Below, piece by piece: positions 31,991 to 43,689 of a stretch of 64,000 nucleotides of DNA. The first letter of the stretch is position 1. Each line of letters opens with the position of its first letter. Origin of the DNA: Erinaceus europaeus (taxonomy: Eukaryota > Chordata > Mammalia > Eulipotyphla > Erinaceidae); contig NW_026647360.1 in assembly GCF_950295315.1 (NCBI RefSeq), positions 23,263 to 87,262 of the forward strand, in the 5' to 3' direction. The notes beneath the pieces are model-generated. The model saw only the letters and a program-made list of their open reading frames with translations, was not told the origin of the DNA and made no database searches. Both the position numbers and the translations under genes were made by a program.

Positions 31991-32324
31991 ATTTCTGTTG
32001 AAGGAAGCGACACTGTATTTCCTCTCTGTTTAATTTATTTTATCAGAGCAGCAGCAGTTTACAACACTGGTTTTGGAGAACTGGTTCACACATCTCTAAA
32101 TGTATGTCACAGAGACATTTCTTCAAACACCAGCTTAAGAAAAAAATTAAATTGATTTGAAGAACGTACTTAATAAAAAATAAGGTGGCAGAGTATGGGG
32201 AAAAAAACCCTGGCAGGTAATAATTATTGTGACTAAAGTTTAGAGAACTCCAGTCATCATGTAGGAAGGAAGAGAAAATGATTTACATGGTATGTGGTAG
32301 CTCAAAAGTAATTTTTTAGAAAAT
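31991..32324. other. Non-repetitive stretch
   Basis: Nothing recognised. Confidence 0.45.
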
Positions 32325-32531
32325 ATATTAAAAATATTATTTATTTATTTATTATGGATAGAGACAGAGAGAAGTTGATAGGGAAGGGGGAGATAGAGAG
32401 AGGGAGAGAGACAGAGAAACATCTGCAGCCCTGTTTCACCACTTGTGAAGCTTTTCCCCTGCAGGTGGGGACCAGGGGCTTGAACCTGCCACCTTGTGCA
32501 CTATAATATGTGCCATTCCCTGGTGCCTTCA
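32325..32531 (-). mobile_element. SINE-A, minus
   Basis: 'tttattatggatagagacag' to 'tgccattccctggtgcc'. TSD 'caaaagtaattttttag' / 'caaaagcaatttctcag'. Confidence 0.94.
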
Positions 32532-32849
32532 AAAGCAATTTCTCAGTCATGTTGTCTCATCACAAAGACTTCTGTCTCGTGTTTATTTTCTGAAGCAGCA
32601 AATAATCTGAGAAGATAAACTCATCCTTAGTGGCTTACAGTGCAGTCACCGACACATAGGTAAACTTTCTCATCTCTCTGTGAAAGTTCTCTGCAGAACA
32701 TTCATCACCAACCTAATCCTGCTACATCCTCACCACGCACCAGGACCCCAAGGTTCTCTTCAGTCCTTTACTCTCCCTTCCTACCCATAGTCCTTTGCTT
32801 AGTTACAATACAGAAGGTAATCTCAACATAGTATAACCACACTTCTTAG

Positions 32850-32985
32850 TCTACATTGTTTTTCTTCTTTTACCCAGAATTCTGCTCTGCTTTGGTTTAT
32901 GGTGATGCTGAGCATTGCACATAGGATCTCAGAGTCTCAGGCATAAAACTCTTTTTGCATAACCATTCGGTTGTCTCCCTCTGCT
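32850..32985 (-). mobile_element. SINE-E, minus
   Basis: 'tgctttggtttatggtgatg' and 'tttgcataaccattcggttg' are the inverted SINE-E landmarks. Confidence 0.65.
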
Positions 32986-33264
32986 TACATTCAGACCAGG
33001 GCATGTCTGTAGAACAATGGCGGCAGAGTTCTGTGGGCTGCAGTGAGAAAAGGGAGGGGTGAGACTCAGCAGATTCCAAGGTTATCAACCTCACAATTTT
33101 GTTCACATCTTGGGTAGAGAGAGTCCTTGGGTGGTGATGCTTACCTGGCACAGTGACTAACAAATGGATTGAATCCCAGGGACATGAAAGTTTGCATTTC
33201 ATGTGATGAGGGGCACTCGCTGAGGGCAGAGGTGAGGTGCTGTGGCTTTGCTTGTTTTGTAGGT

Positions 33265-33340
33265 AGATGCTTCTGTGCCTAGCACCGTGCTGAGCACACA
33301 CACACAATCAATTATTCAATGAAAGAATGAACGGTCAGGG
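33265..33340 (+). mobile_element. L2 3' end, plus
   Basis: 'ctgtgcctagcaccgtgctg' then 'caattattcaatgaaagaat' follow the L2 end, with a CA expansion in between. The rest of 32,986-33,414 is unremarkable. Confidence 0.5.
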
Positions 33341-33414
33341 CCAGGGTCAGTATTTTACTCAGGGTTAATATTTTACATTTCTACTCACAAATGAGTAGAA
33401 AGAGACCAAATTTA

Positions 33415-33544
33415 AAGGCTGGACAGTGGTGTACCTAACTGAGTGCACATGTTACCATGTACAAGGACCCAGGTTTGAGTCCCTGGTCCTCATCTGTAGG
33501 GGAAAGCTTCATGAGTAGTGAAGTAATACTGCAGGAGTCTCTCT

Positions 33545-33587
<43 letters not shown>

Positions 33588-33725
33588 TCTCTGTCTCACC
33601 TCCTCTCAATTTCTCTCTGTCCTATCAAATAAGAAGAAAAACGGGGAGAGGAAGAAAAGAGAAGTGGATGTATCATGCAGACACTGAGTCCCAGTGCTAA
33701 ACCTGGTGACAACAAAACAAAACAA
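33415..33725 (+). mobile_element. Hybrid SINE (A head, B tail), plus
   Basis: The head and body are SINE-A ('gtgtacctaactgagtgcac', 'ggggaaagcttcatgagtag'). The 3' part is the long SINE-B tail ('agacactgagtcccagtgct ... cctggtgacaac'). A (CT)n run is at 33,541-33,584. Confidence 0.8.
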
Positions 33726-33779
33726 ATTTGAAATAAAAGAGAGCAGAATACACGTCTCATCTTTGCCCTTTGCTTACTG

Positions 33780-33850
33780 TTCAGCCTTGAGCAGTAACTT
33801 AACCTCTCTGGACCTTATTGAGCAAATGGAACTCATCTTTGGTGACTGTT
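33780..33850 (+). mobile_element. MIR core, plus
   Basis: 'gagcagtaacttaacctctc' and 'tggaccttattgagcaaatg' match the MIR core (AAGTTACTTAACCTCTCTGAGCCT). Confidence 0.6.
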
Positions 33851-34034
33851 TCAGTTCTGACTCTCTAGGAGAAAAGGGCAGCTCTTTCTTTGAGTTGTAA
33901 ATCTTTCCATCATGCTTCACAACTCTTTGAGGGTTCTTTTGAAAAAAATAATCATAATCCCTGCAGATCTAAACCTCAGCTCTCATGAGCCCGGCTGGAG
34001 GTGACAGCCCACATCACGGTGCTGTGAATCTGTC

Positions 34035-34115
34035 TTTGAGCACTTACTACCTGCTAAGCACCATGCTTGGTCTATCTCATTTAGTTCCCATGATCATGTC
34101 ATGAAGTAGACCTAA
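34035..34115 (-). mobile_element. MIR 3' part, minus
   Basis: 'tttgagcacttactacctgc', 'atctcatttagttcccatga' and 'gtcatgaagtagacc' are the inverse of the MIR 3' consensus. Confidence 0.6.
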
Positions 34116-34154
34116 TAATAATAATAATGATAAACAATAGTAACAATTATTATT

Positions 34155-34468
34155 GTTATTTTGCCTCCAGGGTTATTGTTCTTTTGCCATCTGGGGCTTG
34201 GTTGCCTGCACTATGAACCCACTACTCCTGGAGGCCATCTTTCTCCCCCATTGATGTTGCTGTTGTTGGATAGGACAGAGAGAAATCCAGAGAGGAGGGG
34301 AAGCTAGAGAGGGAGAGAGAAAGACAGACACCTGCAGACCTGCTTCACTGTCTGCGAAGTGACTCCCCTGCAGGTGGGGAGCCGGGGGCTCGAACTGGGA
34401 TCCTTCCACCCCTACCTTACACTTGGTACTATGTGTGCTCAGCCTGGTGTGCTACCACTGGGCCCCCA
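34155..34468 (-). mobile_element. SINE-B long tail, minus
   Basis: 'ttgcctccagggttattgtt' to 'gtgctaccactgggccccca'. Body nearly consensus. Confidence 0.96.
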
Positions 34469-35399
34469 GTAGATTCTATTTTTATCCCTATTTCAGGGAA
34501 GTGAAGGAAAAAAAAATAACTGGGCATGGAAGAGCTTGCAGAGGTTTTAAGCCAAGTATAATGAGGCTGAGAAGATAAAGCTGTCACAGAAGGTACTGGC
34601 AATAAAAACAATAAAACAACAGTGTGAGTGTGAGTGTGTGTGTGTTTCAACCCACCATCATTCCTACCCACCTCTGCATGCTGCCACCACTAGAAGAAAT
34701 CAGACCCACATGGCCACAAAAATGTTACCCTATATGGTAAAAAAATTTTTCATCTGTTTTTGGCAAAAAAAAAAAGTTTACTGGAAAAAATCCTATTTTA
34801 CCATACACTAGGTCCAAGCTCTAGCCCTTAACACACAACACAAGTGTGCATCATCTCCCTCCCTTCTCTCTTTCCTCCTCCTCCTCTTCTCTTCCCCTGC
34901 CCCCATCTAAAAATCTCATCCTGCAGAAACTAAGCCCTTGAGGATGAAAAAAATGAGTTAATCATCAAATTCTCATGCTTCTAATACATCGATGGCATCT
35001 GGCCACAGAGAAAACAGTCCCCACAATGAAAACAATGCAGTTCCCTCCACACCTGGATGTTAAAAGATTTCCCAGGCTTCTGAAACACTGTTATATTAAT
35101 GCGATTTTCCCCAATGTAATCAGTTTCATTTGTCAAGACAGAAGGCAAGTTGGAACCCACCAGGGAGTAGGGGGAGAGCTGTTGATCAGAACTGTCTTTC
35201 TGCCCTTCAGTCTAGTGTTCATACCTGATGCTAAAAAAAAAAGAGTCTTCTTCACTTTTCTCATCTGAGCAGTGCATATCATTTTTCCTTCTACAAGAGT
35301 GGGGAAATGGGGTGTTGGAGAGACAAGAGGATTTGTGTGTGTAGACATAACTAGCCTGCATCCTCTCTTACTGGACTGCCTTCTCTGTTCCCTGAGTGG
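34469..35399. other. Non-repetitive stretch
   Basis: Short GT run at 34,622-34,646. Small ORFs on both strands at 34,975-35,430 have no domains. Confidence 0.45.
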
Positions 35400-35465
35400 A
35401 ATAAAACTGTGCATGCAGTACCACACACAGCATCTGGCATGTAATAGCTGCTTAATTAAGGTTAT
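35400..35465 (+). mobile_element. L2 3' end, plus
   Basis: 'gcatctggcatgtaatagct' followed by 'gcttaattaaggtta' fits the L2 terminal text. Confidence 0.45.
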
Positions 35466-36025
35466 TTTCCTTCCTCTCTTTACTGTTTCTCTGGGGAAAA
35501 AAATGTGTTACTGGTAGAAAATGTCCTGGACCAGATCCCAGATATCTTTGGGAAGATCAGTAAGATCAGAAATTATTTGTTTGTTTGTTTTTGTTTTAGA
35601 GAATGTACTCTAGATATTGTGGGAGGGGAAAAAAGCAACATAAGAAAACTGTGAAGAACAATTAGATCCCGGTATAGATTCAAGGGATTGAATTGTTGTC
35701 TAATGACCCAGTTGACAAGCCCAGGACTTCGGACATGCTGGATTCCTTTGTAAGAGGAAACAAGCGACTTGCACCCACTTTCTGTTTAAAATGAGGACTT
35801 CATAATGTCAGGCCAGCAAAGGGAGGGCTTCTTCCTTGTCCTTGATTCCTCTGCTCCTGGTATATCACACCATGAGAAACCCAGAGGCATTTCTAAGAAT
35901 TGGATCCCCATGATGTCATGATTATCTAATATTTGACAATTAATTAAATATCTAACATTTGGAACATATAACCAGAACAGATCGATTTTTATGCTAAAGG
36001 ACTACGAAACTAATCTATCTCTCTT
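35466..36025. other. Non-repetitive stretch
   Basis: AT-rich in the right half. No gene recognised. Confidence 0.45.
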
Positions 36026-36186
36026 TTAAAAAATATTTTATTTATTTATTCATGAGAAATGATAGGAGAGAGAGAGCGCGTGAAAGAACCAGACATCTCT
36101 ATGGTACATGTGCTGCTGGGGACTGAACTCAGGACCTTGTGCTTGAGAGTCTAATGCCTTATCCATTGCGCCACCTCCCGGACCAT
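36026..36186 (-). mobile_element. SINE-C, minus
   Basis: 'tttattcatgagaaatgata' to 'gcgccacctcccggaccat'. Confidence 0.95.
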
Positions 36187-37120
36187 GTCTTCCTGGTGAT
36201 GGCAGCTCTGCCTCAACTACTGCCAATTATGGGTACTTCACAGGCACTTATGTGCATAGAATCCCAGCATTGCAGTCCTGCCTTTCCTCACCCTAACAGG
36301 ACTCAGTGCCCACCCCTCTCCAGCTAGACTATGTTGCAGGGGGTTTGATGACACCATCAGCTTCAGGAGGAGATTAAACCAGGCACATGATGGAGATGCT
36401 CAAATCAGCATGTGTCTCTAGGTCTTTTTGCTGTGGCCAGCACGTTCTGTGGCATGTGGGTGTGGGCTTGGGTACTGACGACACCATGAAAGGCAAATGA
36501 GAGAGACGGAAAACAAAACCCAAAAACAGAAGAAAAGAAACTGAATTCAGCTGGGCCTGAGGCCTGAATCGGTGCTGGACTATCCAGAAACTTGGGCCAA
36601 GAAATCTTTCTTGTTGATTGAACTTCCCATTAGCCGTCACCTAAAGGCCCCTGGATGGGTGGCATGGCTTCTGCTCTTTGTGTTTGTAGATTAAGAAAGA
36701 AGCTGCCCTCAGGACACTTTTGTAAACAGGTCAAGCTACTGGGTTGTCAGAGAAGTCATATTTTCCCTCTGTTTTCCTATGCAAAATGTGTCTTTCCTGA
36801 TAACCTAATAGAAAGGGATGTGGTAAGGGTGAATCTGCACTGTTTTGAGGCTTAGGAAGAAAAGTACTCTAATTTATAGCACACAGATGCAGACCTGGGA
36901 GATAACAATGTGGGGAATTTTCTAGGGCTGGGCTGATGCCCATGCAGAGGCAGCGCTTCTGAGATGAGGTGACGCAGAGGGAGAGGCCTAGCAGGTGCCT
37001 GGGTATTGGGACACTGCAGGCTGGGGCGGGGGGGGGGGGGGACTGGCTCCCTCAGGAGACTTGTCTGTGTCCTGGGCCAGCAGCGTAGATCAAAGGGCAG
37101 AGTTCCTATAATCCATAGTC
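36187..37120. other. Non-repetitive stretch with G14 run
   Basis: G14 at 37,028-37,041. Otherwise no feature recognised. Confidence 0.45.
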
Positions 37121-37655
37121 ACCTCTTTAAAAAAGTTATTTATTTAATATTGATAGGACAGGGGGCTGGACAGTGGCACACCTGATTAAGCGCACATAGT
37201 CCTAAGTATAAGGACCCGTGCAAGGATCCGAGTTCGAGTCCCCATTCCCCACCTGCAGGGGAAACACTTCAGGAGTGGCTAAGTGGGTCTGCAGGTGTCT
37301 CTCTCTCTCTCTCTCTATCTCTCTCTCCCCTCTCAAATTCTTTCTGTCATATCTAATAAAAAGGAAGAAATGGCTGTCAGGAACAGTGGATTCATAGTGC
37401 AGGCACCAAGGCCCAGTGATAACCCTGGTTATTATTATTATTATTATTATTATTAATAATAACAACATTAATAGGACAGAATGAGAGGTGAGGGGAGATA
37501 GTGAGGGAGAAGGAGAGATACCTGCAGCACTGCTTCAACACCTTTAAAGCCTCTCCCCACACAAGAGGGGACCAGGGGCTTGAACCTGGGTTCTTGTACA
37601 TGATGATGTGTACATTCAACGAGATGTGCCTATCATCCAGCACCCATCTCTGATT
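37121..37655 (-). mobile_element. SINE-A, minus, split by another SINE
   Basis: The tail 'gttatttatttaatattgat' (left) and the body and head 'cctgcagcactgcttcaaca' (right) belong to one SINE-A interrupted at 37,158-37,430. 'aggacag' is duplicated at the breaks. An (ATT)n run marks the right break. Confidence 0.8.
37158..37430 (+). mobile_element. Hybrid SINE (A head, B tail), plus, nested
   Basis: A-type head 'agtggcacacctgattaagc' with B-type long tail 'ggaacagtggattcatagtg ... ccctgg'. Same arrangement as the copy at 33.4 kb. Confidence 0.8.
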
Positions 37656-38399
37656 TGTTAAACGCAGAGTCCCAGGATGCATGCTGGAGTCACAGAAGTA
37701 GAAGCCCTGGGCACATGGACTGAAGATAGGCATCCAGGAAGTGTCTTGGCTGATCTTTAGGTAAGGGTTGTTTGAACGTGTTGTTTCACAAACTGTTCTC
37801 TGAACACTGAGGACAAGGAGAGACTGAAAAAGAGAGAGAGTTCAATTCACATGGGTGAGTGGCTATTTTAATAAACTTGGGAGCTTACTTAGGAGGCTTG
37901 TCTTAAATGGCCACAAAAGTGAGTAGCTCTCTGAATCTGTCCCCAGAATATTCAAAGTTTAGATGAAGGTTTTAACTGGATTCAGCACGTGTGCTGGCCA
38001 GATGGTTACTTAGTCAAAGCTGTGTCTGCAAGCAAATGTATCATAAGGACAGAGGCCGAAATTCTCCAATTGCCAGGCTTCTGCTTGGAGGTCAGCCTGA
38101 GGTCACAGCCTTTCCATGACCTCTTCTAACAAGACTCTTGCCTTAGTTTAATAAGAGGTTAAACCAAGGAAACTCAGTTCTGTTATCCTCAGCCAGGACA
38201 GAGAATGGCTTAATATAGGTGACAAGACAGCCCTGGGTCAGGATTCCAGCAGATCCAGAAATAAGGGGGGGGGGGCAGAGACTCCCAGCTTGGGCTGTCT
38301 ACCCATGGACCAGGCTGGCATAAGACCCCAGGACAGAATAAATTGTGAAATAGGTTAGAGTTAGTTTCCAGTGCTTCTGAAGTGAGTGCTGCCCATGAC
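37656..38399. other. Non-repetitive stretch
   Basis: No gene or repeat recognised. Confidence 0.45.
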
Positions 38400-38715
38400 C
38401 ATAGCTACTGCTTTATCTTAGTACCTGCACTATAGATCCACTCCTGGTGGTCATTTTCCCCTTTTCTTCTCCTTCTCCTCCTCCACCTCCTTCTCCTCTT
38501 CCTCCTTCTTCTTTTTATTTGATATAATAGAGAGAAACGCTGAGATGTAAGGGTAGGGGGTGGGTAGAGAATAAGAGAAAGAGAGATACCTGTAACCCTG
38601 CTTCACCACTTGTGAACTCATCACCATCACCACCCTGAAGGTGGAAACCAAGGGTTTGAACCCAGGTCCTTGCAGATGAGAGTGTGTTCAGAGGGTGAAC
38701 ACATTACCGACCTTA
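38400..38715 (-). mobile_element. SINE-B-like, minus, diverged
   Basis: 'gtacctgcactatagatcca' (tail) and 'ggtttgaacccaggtccttg' (B box). An imperfect CTT/CTC pyrimidine expansion is at 38,459-38,516. Confidence 0.7.
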
Positions 38716-38776
38716 CCTACTTCTAACCCACTGGCTCGCTCTGTCCCTTTTGAGGTGTAGAGAGATGAGTTGAAGG

Positions 38777-38980
38777 GGACCAGGCGGTGACACACCTGGT
38801 GAAGTGCTCACACATTACAGTGCGCAAGGATCCAAGTTCAATCCTCTGGTTCCCACCTGCAGGGGGAAAGCTTCACAAGTGGTGAAGCAGGGCTGCAGGT
38901 ATCTCTTTATCTCTCTCCTTCTCTATCTTCCCCTCTCCTTTCAATTTCTCTGTCTCTATCCAATAATAAATAAACAAAAC
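38777..38980 (+). mobile_element. SINE-A, plus
   Basis: 'ggtgacacacctggtgaagt' to 'ccaataataaataaacaaaa'. 'gatgagttga' (38,764) and 'atatgagttga' (39,003) suggest a TSD. Confidence 0.93.
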
Positions 38981-39242
38981 ACTGAAGAGAGAGAGAGAGG
39001 AGATATGAGTTGATGGACACAGAGACCTTGATACCATCAAACTCCCCTGAACTGTGCTGGGAAGGGCAGGGGAGTCACATGGTTCATGTCACTACAAGAG
39101 AGGGTCCTGGAATGATGCATGTCCTTCTTCTACTATTGTTGTTATTATTTATTTATTTATTGGCACTGAGGGCCAAACATACAGGGGTTTGTACATGTGT
39201 AGCACGTTCTCTATCATGGCACACTCCTTGGTTCTGCCAACA

Positions 39243-39485
39243 CTTTTTTTTAAAAATTATTTATTTATTTATTTATTCCCCTTTGTTGCCCTTATTGTTG
39301 TTATTGATGTCGTCATTGTTGGATAGGACAGAGAGAAATGGAGAGAGGAGGGGAAGACAGAGAGGGGGAGAGAAAGATAGACACCTGCAGACGTGCTTCA
39401 CTGTCTCTGAATCAACTCCCCTGCAGAAGGGGAGCTAGGGCTCAAACTGGGATCCTTACGCCGGTCCTTGAGCTTTGCGCCACCT
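39243..39485 (-). mobile_element. SINE-B short tail, minus, 5'-truncated
   Basis: 'tttatttatttattcccctt' to 'gagctttgcgccacc'. The last ~25 bases of the head are missing. Confidence 0.93.
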
Positions 39486-39984
39486 TGCCAGATAGGCAGG
39501 GAAAGGTTTGCTGTAAGCCTATCCTCGCTGTTCCCAGATAAAGACAGAAACACTGAATTCTTTTGTGTGTGGGAGGGAGGGATGGGGAGGGGTGCACTGC
39601 CAGGCTTCACTGCTCTGAACTGACTTTTTGTGAAGTATATATGGTCACATCTGTGCTGAGGGTGAGAGACTGCAACATCCAAGCCTCCTCCCATTCGGCG
39701 AGGGTCAAGCTCAAAGGTGGGATGCACACCTGTGAAAGCACAAGTACTAAGTCCTTAGACTGCTCTAAAGTCAAATAATGGGGAGTCAGGATGACGGGAA
39801 TCACAGCGGCTCACAAAGAGACACCTCAACTCCACACATTCCAGTTGCTCTGTATCTCCTGTCAGTCATTTGGTTTTGAGTGTTTTTGCAACTAAAAATC
39901 CAACCATAGAGGACAATTTGGGAAACTCCCTTTGGAAGAGTACAAGGCTAGTACTGGGATAACAGAGTTCCCACGGTAATCCTT
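39486..39984. other. Non-repetitive stretch
   Basis: Small ORFs with no domain. Confidence 0.45.
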
Positions 39985-40040
39985 GGTCCTTCCCACAATT
40001 CTGAGTCTGTTTCCTCATCTGTATAATAGTAGCAGAAACA
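39985..40040 (+). mobile_element. MIR core, plus
   Basis: 'gagtctgtttcctcatctgt' then 'ataatagtagca' is the MIR core and 3' flank. Confidence 0.65.
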
Positions 40041-40104
40041 CTCTGTAAATGCTTTTTTCCAGAACGTCTAACATTAATGCTAGTGTTTTCTTGTCAATGA
40101 AAAA

Positions 40105-40303
40105 TTTTATTAAGTTTATTTATTTATTGGATAGAGACAGCCAGAAATTGAGAGAGGTTGGATTGATAGGGAGAGAGACACGTACAGCCCTGCTTCACCA
40201 CTCGAAAAGCTTTCCCCCTGCAGGTGGGGATTAGGGGCTGGAACCTGGGTCCTTGTGCGCTGTAATATGTGTGCTCAACCAGGTGCGCCACCACCTGGTG
40301 CCG
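40105..40303 (-). mobile_element. SINE-A, minus
   Basis: 'tttattggatagagacagcc' to 'gcgccaccacctggtgcc'. TSD gttttcttgt(c/g)aat on both sides. Confidence 0.96.
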
Positions 40304-40359
40304 TTTTCTTGTGAATTCAAACCTCTCTCTCTCTCTCCCTCCTTTTTTCTCTCTCTCCC

Positions 40360-40629
40360 CTCCAGGGTTATTTCTGCGGCTTAGTACCTGCACAATGAAT
40401 CCACTGTTCCTGTGGTCATTTTTTTTTTTTTTGATAAGACAGAGAAATAGAGAGAGGAGGGGTAGATAGAGAGGGAGAGAGAAAGACAGACACCTGCAGA
40501 CCTGCCTCACTGCTTGTGAAGTGACTCCCTTGCAGGTGGGGAGCCGGGGGCTCGAACTGGGATCCTTATGCCGGTCCTTGCACTTTAGTTCTCTGTGTGC
40601 TTAACCTTGTTCGCCACCGTCTGACCCCC
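40360..40629 (-). mobile_element. SINE-B long tail, minus
   Basis: 'ctccagggttatttctgcgg' to 'ttcgccaccgtctgaccccc'. Confidence 0.95.
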
Positions 40630-40719
40630 TTAAGCCTCTCTAATATGAGACCAACTTGGAGAAATTCTTTAATTGTGCAATTTAGATGGGTGGTTCTTTC
40701 CCTCTTTATTTTTATTCCC

Positions 40720-40860
40720 TATACTACATCCACATTAGTGATTTAACAGTGTTCTACAAGATACCAGGATTACTGGGGGATTGCCCCACACCAGACCCAC
40801 CACCAGAGTTCTGGGACCAATATACTGGGGATTCTTAGGATTTTTTTTTCAGCCTGAGTT
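40720..40860 (-). mobile_element. L1 3' terminus, minus, old
   Basis: 'cattagtgatttaacagtgt' and 'cacccaccagagttctggga'-like text (about 40,795-40,815) match the L1 3' ends elsewhere. Confidence 0.6.
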
Positions 40861-41918
40861 TATATCCTTTGGAAAATTCTCCTATTTATGAACACAGTGG
40901 GATTAAAGGATGAGGCTGCACTTAGCCACGGGCAGACTTCTTCTCCTTACTACATTACATCACTTGCTACACTAATCCTTCTCTTAATTTTGCCTAGTTG
41001 ACAGGCCTCTCCTGAGAAAGAAAATAGAGTTTATTGGGATTGAGATTTTGATTGCTGAAGTTCTTCACTTCTTTAACTGAGAGGGAAGAGATACAAACAG
41101 AGATCTACTTTACTCCCAAATAATTTTCCATTCCCATTTGAACTGAAACAGCAGTTAAAAAAAACTCTACTTAAAAATATTCCTTGAGTATAAATATTGA
41201 TGTGTGTATATTTTCTTAAACCCAGATCTTTCCCAGGATGTGAAATAGTTTTCATTCTTTGTATGCAGTTTTGTGAAATAGCCCACCATACTCAGAACTA
41301 AGTGCTTTAATACTTCCCCCAAGGACTAGGCTTAAATCTTTGGTCAACGGTTTGACTGGTTTTAAGGGAGTCATATGATCTTGCTATACTCCAAGATGTA
41401 TATTCAAATGACAAGCAAACATAATCTATGGTAAGCAGCGAGGGAGCTGAGTGACTGTGATTCAGGTTTGTTGTAAACCTATTTTCGTGTGCACGACAGC
41501 TATGGTCTCTAGGCAGACATATTTATAGTATTCAAATTCTTCTACTCTTCTTGCTTAGAGAGTATTTTCTTCATTTCTTCAGAAAATGATGTTTTCTAGC
41601 CAGATCATATTTAATCTGTTCTAGTGCTTGGGTCAGTGGGGAAGGAGAAGGGCCCATTTCCTTTGGGGAAATCCAGAGAAGTGGATTCTGTACTCTGTAG
41701 CTTCGAAATGCTTCAGATCAGCTTCTGATTTCCCCATGGTCCTTTGCGTATTCTCAGGTGCTGAAGGGAAGAAGGACAAGAGCTGACTCTTCTGCTGACT
41801 TGCTCATGGTTTCCCATAGCAAGTGCTTTGCTGGGACGTGCATCACCATTCCTTCCTCGCTCCGTCAGTCATCCTTGAACTGAGGACTTAGCAGAACCTT
41901 CCAAGTGCAATTAACTCA
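40861..41918. other. Non-repetitive stretch
   Basis: About 1 kb of unique-looking DNA. No gene recognised. Confidence 0.5.
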
Positions 41919-42512
41919 TTTTCCTTCCTTCCTTCCTTCCTTCCTTCCTTCCTCCCCTCCCACCCTCTTTCTTTCTTCCTTTCTCTCTCCCGCTTCCTTC
42001 TTTCCTTCCTTCCTTCATTTCTCTTTCTCCCTCCCACCCTCCCTTTCTTCCTTCCTCCCTCCCTTCCTCCCTCCCTCCCTCCCTCCCTCCCTCCCTCCCT
42101 TCCTTCCTCCCTTCCTCCCTTCCTCCCTCCCTTCCTTCCTCCCTTCCTCCCTTCCTCCCTCCCTCCCTCCCTCCCTTCCTCCCTTCCTCCCTCCCTCCCT
42201 CCCTCCCATCCTCCCTTCCTCCCTTCCTCCCTTCCTCCCTCCCTCCCTCCCTCCCTCCCTTCCTCCCTTCCTCCCATCCTCCCTTCCTCCCTTCCTCCCT
42301 CCCCTCCCTTCCTCCCTTCCTCCCTTCCTCCCATCCTCCCATCCTCCCTCCCTTCCTCCCATCCTCCCTTCCTCCCTCCCTCCCTCCTTCCCTCCCTTCC
42401 TCCCTCCCTCCCTCCCTTCCTCCCTCCCTCCTTCCCTTCCTCCCTTCCTCCCTCCCTCCCTTCCTTCCTTCCTTCCTTCCTCCCTTCCTTCTTTTCCTTA
42501 TTTCTTTCTTTT
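41919..42512. repeat. Long (CCTT)n/(CCCT)n pyrimidine tract
   Basis: Nearly 600 bp of strictly pyrimidine-rich CCTT, CCTC and CCCT units with sporadic A. It borders the tail of a SINE-B, a usual seed for such tracts. The open frames in it (Pro/Ser/Leu one way, Gly/Arg/Glu/Lys the other) are artefacts. Confidence 0.98.
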
Positions 42513-42779
42513 GCCTCCAGGATTATCTCTGGGGCTTGGTGCAGGCACTAGGAATCCACTGTTCCTCGTGGCCATTTTTTTGTATGGGACAAAGAGAAAT
42601 TGACAGGGGACAGGGAGCTAGGGAGGAAAAGAGAAAGCAAGACGCCTGTGGACCTGCTTCCCCACTTGTGCAGTGTCTCCCCATGAGGTGTGGAGCCGGG
42701 GCTTTAACCCAGACCCTGCGCGGGTCCTTGCGCTTCATACTGTGTGTGCTTAGCCTGCTGCGTCAGCGCCTGGCCTCCC
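42513..42779 (-). mobile_element. SINE-B long tail, minus
   Basis: 'tgcctccaggattatctctg' to 'cgtcagcgcctggcctccc'. Confidence 0.92.
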
Positions 42780-42784
42780 AATTA

Positions 42785-42990
42785 CTTATTATCTACTGAG
42801 GGGGAGAGGGAAAGAGAAAGGAAAGAGAGAAAGACACGCAGAGAGAAATGAGACCTCAGAGCACTGTTCTACCATCCAAGGTGCCCCCTTGACATTGGAC
42901 ATGGCACTCCCGTGTGATGTGGGGCTGGGACCCACAGTGTCCGCAAGGTGGGGATTCTACCAGGTAAACCGCTTCATGCTGTGCGCCACA
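42785..42990 (-). mobile_element. Old SINE, minus
   Basis: 'ctgttctaccatccaaggtg' and 'gattctaccaggtaaaccgc' resemble the old SINEs near 3.3 and 31.9 kb. Confidence 0.45.
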
Positions 42991-43301
42991 CTTTTACTTA
43001 CTTATTTATTTACTTGCCACAGAAAGTAATATAGTAGGAAGCCAACAAAATGGAACCTGGACTCTCATTAAAATTTTTGCTAGAGTTTACTTGCTGTGGG
43101 GTCTGATCTGACCATGGAGACCAGGGGATCAGAAAGGCAGGATAAAGACCTCAGAATACTCTCTCTCCCCCCCTTCTTTCTCTCTCTCATTTTTTAAAAA
43201 AACGTTCTCTGGTAGTTTTTTTCCACCCAATTTTATTGGTCATAACTCTAAACATGATCAGAGAAAGGAAAATTTCATGTCGCTTAGAGCAGACACATTC
43301 T

Positions 43302-43468
43302 AGGGGCTGGTTGGTGGTGCTCCTGGTTGAGTGCACATGTTATTGTGCAAGGATCTAGGTTCAAGCCCCCAGTCCCCACCTTGCAGAGGTATCTCTCTGA
43401 CCCTTTCTATCTCCCTCATCCCTCTTGATTTCTACTGTCTCTATCCAACAAATAAATAAATATAATTA
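43302..43468 (+). mobile_element. SINE-A, plus, internally deleted
   Basis: 'ggttggtggtgctcctggtt' to 'ccaacaaataaataaatata'. The 'gaagcagggctgcagg' segment is missing. Flanks 'cacattctagg' and 'cccattctagtgg' suggest a TSD. Confidence 0.88.
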
Positions 43469-43689
43469 GAAAGTAAAAAGAGACCCATTCTAGTGGAAGC
43501 AGGACTAGGCTCTCTCCCCCCCTGTCATGGCTCCCAGAAGGGGAGCAAATCCACAAAGAAAGAAGGGGGGAGGAGTTGGGGTGGGGGTCATCAGGCTACC
43601 AATAAGGTAGGGAATTGGTTTGGGAGACAACAAACAATCTATCTGTTGCAATCATTGTTCCCTGGAGAAGAAGGTGACAGAATTCTTAT

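Noticed and set aside
41888..42603. ORFs up to 232 codons on both strands
   Set aside because: Products of the CCTT/CCCT tract (Pro/Ser/Phe or Glu/Gly/Arg/Lys repeats).
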